64,000 nucleotides of DNA, taken from contig JABAKD010000014.1 in NCBI GenBank assembly GCA_012845835.1, positions 12,028,744 to 12,092,743 on the forward strand, given 5' to 3'. Under the pieces are notes generated by a model that worked only from the letters and a program-made list of their open reading frames with translations, was not told where the DNA came from and did not search any database. Positions 35,641 through 47,213 of the stretch are shown piece by piece (within the stretch, counting starts at the first letter, position 1; each line of letters starts with the position of its first letter). The DNA comes from Undaria pinnatifida. Taxonomy: Eukaryota; Sar; Phaeophyceae; Laminariales; Alariaceae. A program made the translations under genes and the position numbers.

Positions 35641-36170
35641 TTAGTGTAGACTATAGTCCAGGTATAAAAAAACCGTACTTTGTGACATTGTGTCAAAATT
35701 TAGTAGCAGCCTGAAAGTAAACCCGCGGAGCATTTACGTGCATCGCTTAACGAACGGTGTGATTTTTCCAGGCGTTAGGCAACAAACCTTCGCCCATATG
35801 ATTGCATTTAACGAAATTAACACGCCATCATGCTTTTAGAGGCGACGTTATGTGCGCCGGACCTAATCGAAGCTATAATTAACCAAGTGGATCGAAGAGT
35901 TGGATTGAAGCACTGGTAGGGATGATCACGAGAATGATATCGGTTGATCGGTTTGTGTGCTTCAGGTGATTGAGCAGTCCGGATACATACTCCACCTACG
36001 TACCGAGCGTGGTCGGGTGCACCAAACAGCTGTGTAATTTGAACGGCTTCGTGGCTTGCGCGTGTTAACAAGCGATTAACTGCGTGCCCACAAACGTGCC
36101 CACAAACGTGTACATCGTGTAGAATTGTTGCAGGCCGACGTTTCTGCTTTCGAACGTATAGTCTAGACTA
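35618..36170. other. Segment bounded by identical 12-bp palindromes TAGTCTAGACTA
   Basis: TAGTCTAGACTA occurs at 35618-35629 and 36159-36170, 541 bp apart, and GCCGGACCTAATCGAA occurs at 35856-35871 and 36193-36208. Whether these mark a small element or arose by duplication cannot be told here. Confidence 0.4.
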
Positions 36171-36900
36171 ATATCATACGTACTGTTGAAGGGCCGGACC
36201 TAATCGAATCTTTAATCCCATCACGCGGACAAAAACAAACGGCAGGGAGATGGGTAGGGCTATTCCACTCACCGTAATAGGCCTTTAATTCTTGCCAGGT
36301 CGCTCTTGTTACTGCACCCCTAGGAGCCCATGAGATGGAGACGCCAAAAGGAACATTGTCAACAGCGCCGCACGCCAATTCCAATTTAAGAAGTTCGAAA
36401 GTCAAGGGGTTGGGACATCTTCCAAAAAGCAGCGTGGGGACGTTGCAAATGTTTCACACATTTGAACCCAAGGCAGACTAGGTCATATCAGGCGAGAAGT
36501 ACGTGAACGTGTACAAGATGCCCCAACAACCGCGTGATACATCTTCATGCTGAAGTAGAAGCTTCATATCTCCAGGCAATGAGCATGGACCTCCGTTGGC
36601 CTGCACCATTTGCCTGGACAATAAATAACCATACACAGGTGATGTGCCATACAGGTCAAGTATCGTGCATGAACGATTCGAGCCTGGGGTTGTCCCCTCC
36701 TTGCGGGGCTTGGCGTGTGATGCGCACTTGGAACGATGTTGGCCGAAACTGTAAATCTGGAAGCAATGGCCACGAACGTAATCCATGTTTTGACACCGAT
36801 GTTATCCTCAGGAGGCCCCTACCACAACCCTTCATGAGCAATGTAACATGCGGCAAACGTGCGGAGGACGTTGCCACATTGGGTGCCGATGTATCGTGAA
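35817..36900 (-). other. Candidate decayed or spliced coding region, unrecognised
   Basis: Minus-strand frames at 36163-36405 (80 codons, VSISWAPRGAVTRATWQELK-like) and 35817-36071 (84 codons), and overlapping frames at 36478-36877, look protein-like and lie in sequence that is not obviously repetitive. The strand matches the MFS gene upstream. I see no joinable chain and no domain, so this is a weak candidate only. Confidence 0.25.
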
Positions 36901-37340
36901 GCCTCCCAAAGAATGGTGTTGATTCGTCAACATAAAACTGAACAGCCCAGCAACATGTTTGTTTAACGCGCAGGGCTGTCGGTCGTGCTTACGGTACCGC
37001 ATAGTTCATATTCTGTCCAAATTGAGTGCAACTAACGAATTGACTACATAACCGGCCTAGCGCGCGTACCTTCTAGTACGCATCACATTTTGAAAAGCAA
37101 TGATCTAGTAGTGACAAGAAAGCCACTGGTTATCGCGAAGTCCCCATTGATCAACAACATACTATAATATAATCAGATTGCTCATCATCAGCGTACTCAC
37201 CCTGCATATTCCCACCGTCACCGCAGGAGACCGTGCTGACATAAATAGCCTACCGTGCTATGCAGCTCACACAACGCTTGTGTCAGGAACCTATACACGG
37301 CTTCGAAGACCGCAGGACTGACAACAACAACAACGGCTTG

Positions 37341-40300
37341 CTATCCGGCGTCTACCATATGTTCGTTAGTAATCGTGCCCCACGCTAGGGCCGCAACAAG
37401 GGCCATCGAAAGAGCAGCCGCTAGGAACATGAATCGATGGTCTACCCAGAAATATGAGGAATCCGAAATGGACCACGCAAAGACCGTCGCAAAGCCGACA
37501 GGGCCGAGCGAGCGACCCAGGCTTTCTGCCATGTTGTAGAGGCCAGCCAGTCTTCCCCGCAGCCGCGAAGGGACCACCGAAGTGGACGCTATGACCAATG
37601 CGAGGTTGACCTGTTCGAACAATCGACAAGGCGACGACGGGTACACGAGCGCGGGGAGGTAGCATGGACGGTTGGATTAATCCAACAACATTGTGAAGCC
37701 TTCCCTAACATTTCTATGGCAAAGCACTGTTACACTGGTTCGACAGGACTTGATCCTCAAGAAAGACTACGATTTATGTAGAGGTTGAACAGTATGTCGC
37801 GTTTCATATTTCTTACCTGTTGTTCTCCATTACAGGAACCAGTTGTGTATGTCGTAGAGGTATATGAGTTTCGCACGGGTCACGAGAACCGCAAGGAAAT
37901 GGCCCTCACGATATGCTTATAATGGGCGTTTATTGCGTGGGTCATAAGACCAGCGTGGCGTCACACCCACTCGAAACCGCCTAAATAACGCTAGAGTGGC
38001 GGCCGTGCTGATAGTGAGTGCCCTGAGTACATGTTCCTCTGAAAGGGTCACTTCGGAGTTTGAGATCGTGTATAGGTGCTTAGAACGCTGGCCAATATTT
38101 ATTTTAGTATGAATCGTACACGGATAACCGTGGAGGTGTTGAAGTATGCTCCCGTTTCCCTTTATCATGCCAAGAATGTTCACCGAGATGTGTCACGTTT
38201 GAGGGGTTTTTAACTCACCATCGCCATGAAGCCAAACACCAGAGACGTGCTCGTCACTGACATGATGAATAGGCTACTGTCGTCGTAGCTAAGCTCTTTG
38301 GAGTACGGGACGGCGACAAAAGCTGGAACGGCCAGAAGACAGCCTGTGCGCTGCCAAATCTCGATTTTAAGCGCTTTGATGGCCCGAGGAAAAATGACCA
38401 GCTGAAGCACCGCAATAATCGCCCCAGATGTAACAAAAACCTGCTGGCGCAACGAGGGCGGCGATTGTGGGCACAATAATGCTAACGCACTTGAATCAAT
38501 TGTGGGTGTAAACAGAGAGTCAAAGGCACATTCGAAAGGTCATTCCACGATAGGAGTGCAGCGGACGTTTCTGATATCCCAACGTGAGAACATGACCTGA
38601 ATATCCAACCTGAAAGATCAGTTTGAAGGCGAATTCCGAGCAACACTGACCCGTGCAACAATAGAGGTGCCCCAACCATTGTTGTTTTTTTCTGAGGTTT
38701 CTCAATTTGGGAGCTTAAGACCTCCCCCGAACACTGACTTGGAGAAAAATAAACTGTTACCGTCTGAAACATCCCGTGGCCTAGGTACACAACGACAAAC
38801 CAAGAATTGCGAAAATAAACTGTCAATTTTTGACGATTTTGGAAGCACGCCATTCAGAAACCATTTCATTTCAGACGAAACGTGCCACCTACCTCCATCA
38901 TAGGACGTGCCCACTTATACTCTATGCTGCTTTATGCTCTAGGACAGAAACCAATATCAATCCAAAAACTAATATGCTCGAAAGAGGGTTCACAGACTAA
39001 TCTGTAGTTCTTCACTTGAGGAGCTCAACCGTTATTATCATTGCCACAACCGTATACCACGAACGTTAGCAACATTACCAGCATTACCAACATAATCAAG
39101 AATTAGAGAGCTACTTGCCCAAAACGTACAGCCCCTACCGTGGGATGACCGTAATAGTACACTGTATTCATACAGGTTACTTAATGGCCACACACTCTCC
39201 CACGTTTGACATAATAAAAACAGTGGAAAAACAGCGAAAATATGGGGAGTCGTATCCGCTCAACGATGGCGTCGAAGTTGCCATGAATACAACGACAGGA
39301 GTACATTGCACGGTGTCCACCAGGATTTGCTGAGACACAACGTCAACCGTTTGACGTAACCACGGAAACTTTCTGGAACTCGTTGGGCCGGATACGTTCT
39401 AGCTTAGCGAGCATGTAACCTGTTGTTGGCACCGTACCAGCTAGACACGTGGAGAGTAAAGGTTCTGCATACGAAGCTGTCTTTTCCACCCACGAATCCT
39501 CTAACGTCTGAATGGGTAGGATGGGCCGTAATTGGACCAAGTCCGGCGGAAGGCCATCTCCCATGGCCGGGGTTTTTGTTGGTGGGTGAGCTTGCGCAAG
39601 TCCCACACTACCCGGAAAGATGACGTTCCGGGTGGCTATCTCCACCGAACCTGACCCTCAGGGGGCAGGCCCGGTCGGCATACACACACATCCGTATACA
39701 ACGGCAGGTTGCGCTGCCGGGGTTGTAACGAGAACCGCTGATAGGAACAGCTCACGCTATCGCTATAGTGGGATCCGAAGGACGCGCCAGCTATCGTTGA
39801 GTTGCAAAAGCAACTGAATTAAATCGACACACGACGCGTAGTGTGGTGACCTCAAGCTTTATTTTTCCCCATCCGCCGGAGGATAAATATATAGACTATA
39901 TAATCTATACATAAGTATATATCGTCTCTTTAGGGTAACCGTTTTACCTCGCCAATCTCGACGGTGCCCCAGCCCAGCCCTCCCACGCCAGGGGTACTGA
40001 GCGCCCAAAGAGGGAAGGCTTCTTCGAACCCAATGACGAGCGCCTGAAAGCATAAAATAGCAATAGAACCATAGACAGACGGCGGGAAAGCAACGCATTT
40101 TCATGATGGTGAAACAATAACAAGACAAGATATGTCATTGCGGTCGGGCATTAAAAAATACCTCAACTCTACTATGCTAAGTGAATACCACTCTACCGTT
40201 CTACCAGAAGTCCAGATGTACTGGTATATCACTTGGTTTTCACTTTTCGAGAGCATGACATTGCCAAGCGACGAGGGACTTTAGGTGGGGTTCGGCCAAT

Positions 40301-43300
40301 AGGTTTTCACGAGAACAGCAGATCGATGCCTAATGACAAGGACATACTTGTGAGGCCAGCCCGCGAGGGTATGTGGTCATACCACGTCACCAAATTTCTT
40401 ATATATCTGTCGATCCTGTATTCCATACCGTCTTACCTGCACGACACAAACGAGCAGAAGGATAATCTTTACGTTTGAATGCGCCAGAAGCCCATCCGGT
40501 CCCCACAAGCCACGTCTTGTTTGGTCACTCATCACGACAGCATCACGGTTACAATAATTGTTTTCGTTTTGGCTGATGCTCTCCTCGGTGTCTTGAAGGT
40601 CGAGGTCAGTCAGACCTAACTTTTGCAAGCATAGCTCCTCTCCACCGTTACTATCCGTCAAGGACTGGTGTGCATAGCTCCCTTTGCCTGCGCAGCTAGA
40701 AATCCCAGTCGCTTCTTTCACAGCATGGGTATCCTCGCCAACTTCCTCATCAGCTTCACACCTGGTGTCACCGAACGAAGGCCGAGAAAGAAATGTCCAT
40801 ACGTAGGTTGTGCTCGTGAGAAGCAAATGTATACGCCTAACGAAATACCTGTGAAGTCGTTGCATATGGTTCTCCTCAATATTACGTAGTAGCACCGAAA
40901 TCCCTTCTGGCGACGTTAGTCCTTCCCTAGCCCTAAGCACAGAATGGCCGTCGACCCATCCCACGGTAGCAGTGCACCACGTCTTTTTATGAGGTTCCTC
41001 AATTTGGGAGCTTAAGGACTCTTCCAAGAACTGGTTTGAAGAAAAAACAACACTGCTACCGGATGAAAAATCCGATGGCTTCGGCAAACAACGAGAATCT
41101 TGCAGAAACCAAAAAGTATCTTTCTGAAGATTTTGGAGCAAGGAGCCTCGTCATTCAGACGAAAAAAATGTCAAAAGGGGCTACCCCTATCGTAGCACGC
41201 GTCGATTCTCACCCTAACCCTAACCTCAAGACACGCTAGAGGCACGGCGGAATTTTCTGAGCTCCTGACACAAAGAGCTCAGTACCTCGCACGAAACGTG
41301 GCGTGGAAGGCATTCAACAGCGCAATTCGGCCAACCCTTAGATGCGCTGTCCTGAAACGTATACGACACTTGTGGAGCTGAACCGGCCACAGACAGTGGG
41401 CCCTACAAGTGCAGCCTATACCGAGGGATGACTCAGAAGACGACGGGGCTATGCTATAACGAGTTTGTTAACCGATGAATGGGGTGCAATAAATATATAC
41501 ACGCGCGAGAGATACATTGGCATCATTGTGCTCATGACGAAGGAAGCCAGCGTCTGCCTTTGCCACGTCTGCCCTCGAGCCCCTCGACCGACACAACCCA
41601 AGTCAATATCCAGGGTGTATGGCACCTAATAACAGGAGCGTACGCTGGTGAAACAAGGCTATATGAGAGGAATATCCCCATTATCACTGACGGTTTTGAT
41701 TCACCTTTACGAGGGACTCTGTATCTCAAGTAGGGTGCCAGTTGTTTGGCGCAGCAAAACTTACCCTTCTACTGTGGACTCATGTTGAAACACTTTAACC
41801 ATCACGAACGCCTGAGGCAACCAAGGAACACTGGACCTCTACGAAAAGGGCTTCTTAGTGACCCCCCCACAGTAGCGTTCATCAGTGGATTGAATATAAT
41901 CGCTTACCGGACCCAGGCTACGGTAGGGGGGTCCCCTTTTGGGCCTTTTATTTCAGTGGCTAAGGGTCACTCGCGCGAGTAACCCCTTTGTTCCTATGCG
42001 ATATTACGTTTCATTTTGTTTTACATTGACGAAATTAATCCGCAATGCAAAGGTGATCTAAGCTGCGCCAAAACAAGTGCCTAAACCATCTTCATTCGTA
42101 GGGTACAGAGCCACTCGTGCGAGTGGCTCAAACACATCAGTGAAAATGGGGGTACCCCCCCTACCGTAGCCTTGGTCACCGAAAAGATATTTGTATCACA
42201 TATATCCAGCGGCTCTATCTTATGGGGACATTCGATCGACATTTAGCTGTCCGGAGTGAACATCCTTTCCGAGACTCTGATTTTTGGTTGGTTACTCCAG
42301 AGGTTTTCAACTGCCCAAACAGTTTTCAAAAGGAAGATGGCGCAGCATTCCAACGTCAACGATTGGGCATGTAGTTTGGCCGTGGGATAATTCTGGCACC
42401 TTTGTAAACAATGCCATGTCAGGAACGGTAGGATGTAGCAGTAATGAGTGCTTGCGCAAAGGACGGAATACTTCCGCGAGAAACAGCCACATCCATTATG
42501 AAAAAATACAGGTGGATTTCGGAAAGTGGAAAATGGGTTCCCCTGAATCTGAATAGATAATCCGAACGTCAACTGTGGATCGGTGACTACACCCCCTCTG
42601 CTAAGGCACGATTTTGCAGGCAACACGTGCTGGTCGGTTACTACCAAGCATATCGTGCATTTCGTCTGAGCAGGGCTCCACTCAACTCAACTTCAAAACG
42701 CACCCCCCACCTGCTTGCATTGTAGCCAGCTCGCTGTTCTTCCAGGTGTTTAGTTTCGGGAATAAACAGTATTACAACTGGCAGCAGCAAAACAGCGGCA
42801 ACCGCTCCAACCAAGTTGGGGAGCAGGAAAGGAAACCTGCATCGTCGTGTGCATACAAGCAAAAGCGGTACGGGGTGGGACACGATATGGGCAAGTGTTA
42901 ACTCAATTATATGGGGCTACATTAGTTGGCAGCGTGTGGCTCCATGTTAGCCACTCGTTGTCTGCCCTGGTAACGTCTATTTCAACGGCCTGCAACAAAC
43001 ACTTCCCGAACATCGAACGTCCAACAGGTAAAGGCATTGATCCACTGTAGCTGTACGAAGGGTCTACTGTACTACAGTTGTAGCAGTTCAGTATAAATAG
43101 AGTACAGTAGTATATTGTTTTGTACGGTAGGGGGGCACCTTTAACGCCTCGTTTTTTGAGCAGCTCGTATTTTGAGCAGCTCTTGGTTTTTCTCCCGTGA
43201 TTATTTTTTTTACCGTGCTTATGTCGTCCATGTCATATTTCAGTAGGTTTTCGCGATATGCGATATGCGCCGACATAGTACTGAATCGTTACGCTTCTTT

Positions 43301-43671
43301 GTTGGTGAGGTGCAGGGCCGCTCGCACCCAGTCGCATAAACCTGGTTGTTGTGTCCCCCCGGGTCGTTGTTTTGAGGTGATGGCATGCTAGATCCAATCG
43401 CAGATCCCCGATCTATAGCTACCCATTCGACATGTACACACTTGTGCTATGGTGTACATGAACATACATACCTTCATGACAGTGAAATACTCAGCCTAAA
43501 AACGCCATTACGCCATGACTCCCCCTGACTTACCGGGGTGGTAGCGTGAATTCAGTATCACTCACTTGCCAAATACGCTTGTAGCAGTAAAAAGTTCGGG
43601 ATGGTTTATGGCCGGCTGGGCAAGGAGGCCTCCAATCCCGGTACCCACAACGAGGCTCACCGCTTTCCCAC
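37341..43671 (-). CDS. MFS transporter (ZIFL/Tpo-like), multi-exon, 5' part not found
   Basis: Membrane carrier of the major facilitator superfamily; substrate not predictable. Exons on the minus strand: 43671-43566 (TM5, GIGGLLAQPA), 42836-42711 (TM6, FPFLLPNLVGAVAA, then PETKHLEE), about 41130-40437 (long acidic central loop, then TM7 start NVKIILLLVCVVQ), 40043-39948 (GFEEAFPLWAL), 38440-38219 (TM8-9, LQLVIFPRAIKALK) and 37610-37341 (RLRGRLAGLYNMAESLGRSLGP, last TMs, stop TAG). The last four join in phase 0 and the first two join within a Lys codon. Donors are GTGAGT/GTAAGA/GTAAAA and acceptors end CAG. The order matches plant ZIFL and fungal relatives. The donor after 42711 (GTGGGG) and the 41130 start are uncertain. 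TM1-TM4 were not found upstream, where a transposase exon and a foldback element lie, so the gene may be 5'-truncated. Confidence 0.85.
38690..38880 (-). pseudogene. Partial duplicate of the MFS central-loop exon, inside a later intron
   Basis: On the minus strand this piece encodes ...VLSSQIEKPQKKT, parallel to ...SLSSQIEEPHKKT at about 41000 in the central-loop exon. The DNA is alignable over about 190 bp with 40990-41160 (shared CTCAATTTGGGAGCTTAAG and the flanking block). It sits in the intron 39947-38441, so it is a fragment duplicated within the gene and is not needed for the reading frame. Confidence 0.6.
39500..39915. repeat. ~430-bp dispersed repeat, copy 2, inside an MFS intron
   Basis: Diverged copy of 35215-35640 in the same orientation. 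It ends in the AT-rich ATAGACTATATAATCTATA block just before the exon at 39948-40043, so it lies wholly within the intron 39947-38441 and should be removed by splicing. Confidence 0.65.
41915..42172. mobile_element. 258-bp MITE-like inverted-repeat element in an MFS intron
   Basis: The ends are perfect inverted repeats AGGCTACGGTAGGGGGGT (left 41915-41932; right read from 42172 on the minus strand), followed by further C/G-rich similarity. Each end has a subterminal palindrome: ACTCGCGCGAGT at 41969-41980 and arms GAGCCACTCG/CGAGTGGCTC around TG at 42108-42129. No clear target duplication is seen. The element lies in the intron between the TM6 exon and the central-loop exon of the MFS gene. 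A diverged relative is at 29150-29423. Confidence 0.7.
43064..43110. other. Hairpin with 10-bp arms in an MFS intron
   Basis: CTACTGTACT at 43064-43073 and AGTACAGTAG at 43101-43110 are perfectly complementary with a 27-nt loop. Just downstream, TACGGTAGGGGGGCACC (about 43121) resembles the terminus of the 258-bp MITE, possibly another decayed end. Confidence 0.5.
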
Positions 43672-44018
43672 CTGTACATAATTCAATCATCACGATGTGC
43701 ATACAGTCATAGGGTCAGAACAGGTGGAAGCAGGCTTACTGCTTTCGCAAGTGTAAATGGTCTGGTCTAAGGGCCGTTCTTATCGGAGAGCTTTTTTTGA
43801 CCTAATTTTCCTAATTTTCCCAATTTTCCTAATTTACCATATTTGTCTTAAAATACGGAGGCGTTATGTCATACTTCAGGAAACTCTTCAGCCCCAAAAT
43901 ATATGGAAAAGTTAAAGATAAAAAATTAGGGAATCCTGTCGTCGATTTCCATATTTCGTAGGCAGTGCTCCGACAAGCGCCGTGACACAACGCTGGGACC
44001 ATCGGGTAGCTTCAAACG

Positions 44019-44385
44019 TTGACCAAGGTGGTCCAACATTATGGCCGATGGAAGAAAACGGCCTGGGCCTCCGGAGGACTCATCCTCGAGTCGGACGAAG
44101 CAACGATTCAGCCTTCCCAATTATCCAGACACGAGGCGCAGAAACAGAAGGCTATAGTTGGTGCCCTCGCCGTGTTCGGCATGTTCCTGACAGCAGGAGC
44201 TACACTCTATGCTCCCCAGACACGGGCGCCTATCTACGAGCCGCACCGTGTGAAATGGCCAGAGTTCAGAGGAGATCTACGTCGGCGCAAGGCTTTCCGC
44301 AGGACTGTTCGAATGTCTGAGGCGATCTTCGTGAAGCTCGCTGACCTGCTTCGTCCAGCTATCCAAGAGAACGAGCGCTTTGGAA
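44019..44385 (+). pseudogene. PIF/Harbinger-like (HARBI1-type) transposase/nuclease, N-terminal exon only
   Basis: The 5' exon of a HARBI1-like DDE nuclease is recognisable by the stretch FRGDLRRRKAFRRTVRMSE followed by AIFVKLADLLRPAIQ at about residues 84-118, which matches the family's conserved 'FRxxFRMSxxxFxxLLxLLxP' region ahead of the catalytic domain. An N-terminal hydrophobic segment (IVGALAVFGMFLTAGATLYA) precedes it. The reading frame ends at a good splice donor (GTGAGTAT from 44386). No downstream exon with DDE residues was found before the foldback structure at 44940, so this is a 5' remnant or the rest was lost. ATG at 44019 is the first in frame. It lies on the strand opposite to the MFS gene. 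Confidence 0.6.
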
Positions 44386-44939
44386 GTGAGTATCATGTGA
44401 TGTACCCTGGTACCTGGTGTACGAGTACGTAGCTTGTCTTCACATCCCAAGGCTGTACCCTCTGCAGCCCAGCTACGTTGTAAGGCTCAGCTCTCGCTTG
44501 GAGCATCTCCCATATACCATCCCATCTGTATGTGATAGTTTGTATGCCCGGTACGTTGCACGGCAACTCGTGCTGCTGCAAGGCGGTGTGCACTCATGAA
44601 CAAAAAACCCCCTGTACATGTGCAAAGTAATAAAACATCAGCTGTGAGATAGATCTTCAACAAAATCCTGGCACATGGAACGACTACGAGTACGTACTAC
44701 CTACGAGTACGTGATGCCGGCACCAGGTGCCTGGTATTACAGTACGTGGGTGTATCTTTCGTGGTCTACAGAGTGAGCTATGTGTTAGGGTAATGGCAGC
44801 TGTTCGTACATACAGTAGCATTGCAACAGCAGTAGTCGCGTTAGGCAATGCAAGGGTAGTGCATTGCGGCAGGCAGGAGTGCGTTGCGGCAGGCACAGCA
44901 GCGGGATGAGCAATATGGCTGTACCGGATGGGGTTGGAG
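44386..44939. other. Intron-like or intergenic sequence, nothing recognised
   Basis: Follows the splice donor of the Harbinger-like exon. Contains a fragment CATCAGCTGTGAGATAGATC resembling the family A core near 44638 and repeated CGAGTACGTA words, but no further transposase exon. Confidence 0.45.
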
Positions 44940-46920
44940 CCCAGTCCGGTCAAGCGGTGGAGGGTGTAATTTTGTGGTTTATCGTGAGAGTACCACGGTG
45001 CAGCTGGGCCTCGGCCATATTTGTTTCGAAGAGGAGTCCAGGGTATTGGTCATCGATCGTCTGAAACAAAGACCCCCCTCTCGTTTTTTCCTCCCTGTCT
45101 GGTCAAGCAGTAGAGGGTGTAATTTTGTGCTTTATCGGGATAGTAGCACGGTGCAGCTGGCGCCCCCCCCTTTTTATTCCAAGAGGAGTCCAGGGTATTG
45201 GTTGTCGATCCCCCCCCCTCCCCCCGGTTTTTTTCCCCCAGTCTGGTCAAGCAGTGGAGGGTGTAATTTTGTGGTTTGTCGTGAGAGTACGCCGGTGCAG
45301 CTGCCCTTCCCTTTTCTTATATAGCAATTGAGGGTATTGGTTGTCGATCGTCCGAAACGAAGCCCCCCCCCCCGTTTTTTGTTTTTATAAGAGTGCAAGG
45401 TGTTTTTTGTCCATCGTCAGAAACGTAGCCCCCCCTCCCCTACCATTTCCCTCTGCGGGTCTATAGTCATACGACTTCGACCATGCACGATTTCAACCCC
45501 CGCCGCCCCACCCCCCCACCCTGTCCCTTTCGGTTTCCTCCCAGCCTCATAAACGAATGGAGTGTGTGATGTTGTCTGTTGTCGCTGAAGGACCCCCGTA
45601 TAGCCGCCTCCTTGATTTTTTATAGGAGTGCCTGCGCTTATCGAGCGTACAAATACAAAGTGCTCTTTCCCCCAATATGGATGCCCCAGCAGTTTTTTTA
45701 CACTGTGATATATCGAGGGCACATGTTCATTTCTTGTGATAGAGAGGACGCCGGAGAACCTTCAGCCTGCTCCTTGTTTTCCGTTATTCGTTTGCAACAG
45801 AGCAGTAGGTTGCCGAGCTTTTACCTGTAAGTGCTCCTTTACCCGCGTTTTGTGCTACTCGATTTTTGATGGGGGGCATGGCGTCAGATGCTTGCATAAA
45901 TATATTAAGCACGTGAAAAATGGATACGAGGTATACTCATGACGTCACTGGACCTGTTAACATCTGCGTTTCACAGGATGTGTTCGCGTTACGACGACGC
46001 ATAGTAGTTACTGGAGATCATAATAAGCATACTTCCGCGCCACGATGACCCAGCTCAACGACTTCAAATACGACTTTGAGGCACTCCTGTATCGGATTCA
46101 GCCACGATATCTTCTGATTGAAACCCACACGTGTCCCAAGCTGAATGCATACGTTCCCGAGGGAAATAATTTCTGATGCTGGCGAGGCCTATTTGCCAAT
46201 GTATTACTGTAGTTTGATGGGACAATAAACCAAGACAGGGAGTACTCTCGGTTGTCAATATCGAAAACCCCGTATGCTCCATAAACCTGCACGTAAAAAA
46301 CAAACAAGTAGTGAGCTGGGGCCAACTACAACGGGGTACTCTCACAACCAAACTCAAAACTACACCGGCAACTGCTCAAGGAGACTGCGAGGAAAACAAC
46401 CAGGGGCGCGGGGGGGTGGGCTTCTGTTTTGACTCTCGGCAACAACATAATCTTTACACCTGCGAAAAAGAAAAACAGGGGCCAGCTGCACCGTGGTATG
46501 CTCAAGACAAATCTCAAACTTGCACCCTCCACTGCTTGACCAGACTGGGCGGAAAAAAAACTCGGGGGGGGGGGGGGGGGGGGGGGGGGATCGACAACTA
46601 ATACACTCGACTCCTATTAAAAAAAGGGGGGGGGGCGCCAGCTGCACCGTGGTACTATCACGATAAACCACAAAATCACACCCGCCACTGCTTGATCAGA
46701 CTGTGGGAGGAACCAAAAAAAAGGTGGGGGGGGGGAAATCGACAACCAATATACCCTGGACTCCTATTTCAACAAAAAAAAACGGGGCCCAGCTGCACCA
46801 GGGGTACTCTCAAGATAAACCACAAAATTACACCCTCCACTGCTTGGCCAGACTGGGAGGAACAAAACGGGGTGTTGGGGGGGGGGGATCGACAACCAAT
46901 ACCTGAACTCCTATAAAAAT
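44940..46920. mobile_element. Foldback-like structure: inverted arrays of a ~150-bp repeat
   Basis: In the left arm the unit CTGGTCAAGCAGTGGAGGGT followed by GTAATTTTGTGGTTTATCGTGAGAGTA, GGTGCAGCTGG and a GGGTATTGGTTGTCGATC ending starts at about 44940, 45095 and 45238, with a degraded fourth near 45545. In the right arm the reverse complement (CCAGCTGCACCGTGG...CACTGCTTGACCAGACTGG) starts near 46321, 46481, 46637 and 46788. Spacings are 144-160 bp. The C-runs of the left arm face G-runs of the right. The centre (about 45640-46290) is unique. Tandem repeats in inverted arms are the structure of foldback elements, but no transposase is seen. Confidence 0.7.
46045..46176 (+). CDS. Small 43-codon ORF in the centre of the foldback structure, unrecognised
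   Basis: The frame from ATG 46045 to TGA 46174-46176 has a natural composition (MTQLNDFKYDFEALLYRIQP at the start) and lies in the only unique part of the foldback structure. On the opposite strand 46286-46098 is also open after a splice-acceptor-like TTTTTTACGTGCAG, so either strand might hold an exon. No family is recognised and the call is weak. Confidence 0.25.
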   Translation: MTQLNDFKYDFEALLYRIQPRYLLIETHTCPKLNAYVPEGNNF

Positions 46921-47213
46921 AAAGGGTAGTTTTGTCCGTAGACGAAGTAACGGCCCCCCCAGACGCAGTAACGGACAAAACAGGGTTTATTGGTAGAGAG
47001 AATGTAGCATGTCGGTATCGGGAACTGGGATAGATTAAGTTCGGTTTGAAGGGAGAAGACTCGCACGCATTCTTGCAAGCAAGGCATCGAGCGTAGGTCA
47101 GCATCCCCACGCCGGGCACGAGCAAGCACGAGGTCCTGTAACAAGCACGGGTAGACGTGAGGTAGTTGCTGGTTTGTCCATCCAAGCCAGGAATTTGTGC
47201 CTTCTTTTCTGCC
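46919..47213 (-). repeat. 295-bp direct repeat, left copy (pair with 54681-54972)
   Basis: From ATAAAG(G/T)GTAGTTTTGTCCG to CCTTCTTTTCTGCC this is about 90% alike to 54681-54972 in the same orientation. In this copy GTTTTGTCCG and CGGACAAAAC form a hairpin near its left end. On the minus strand it ends with CAATAAACC, polyadenylation-like. The two copies lie about 7.8 kb apart around the DIRS-like element. Confidence 0.8.
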
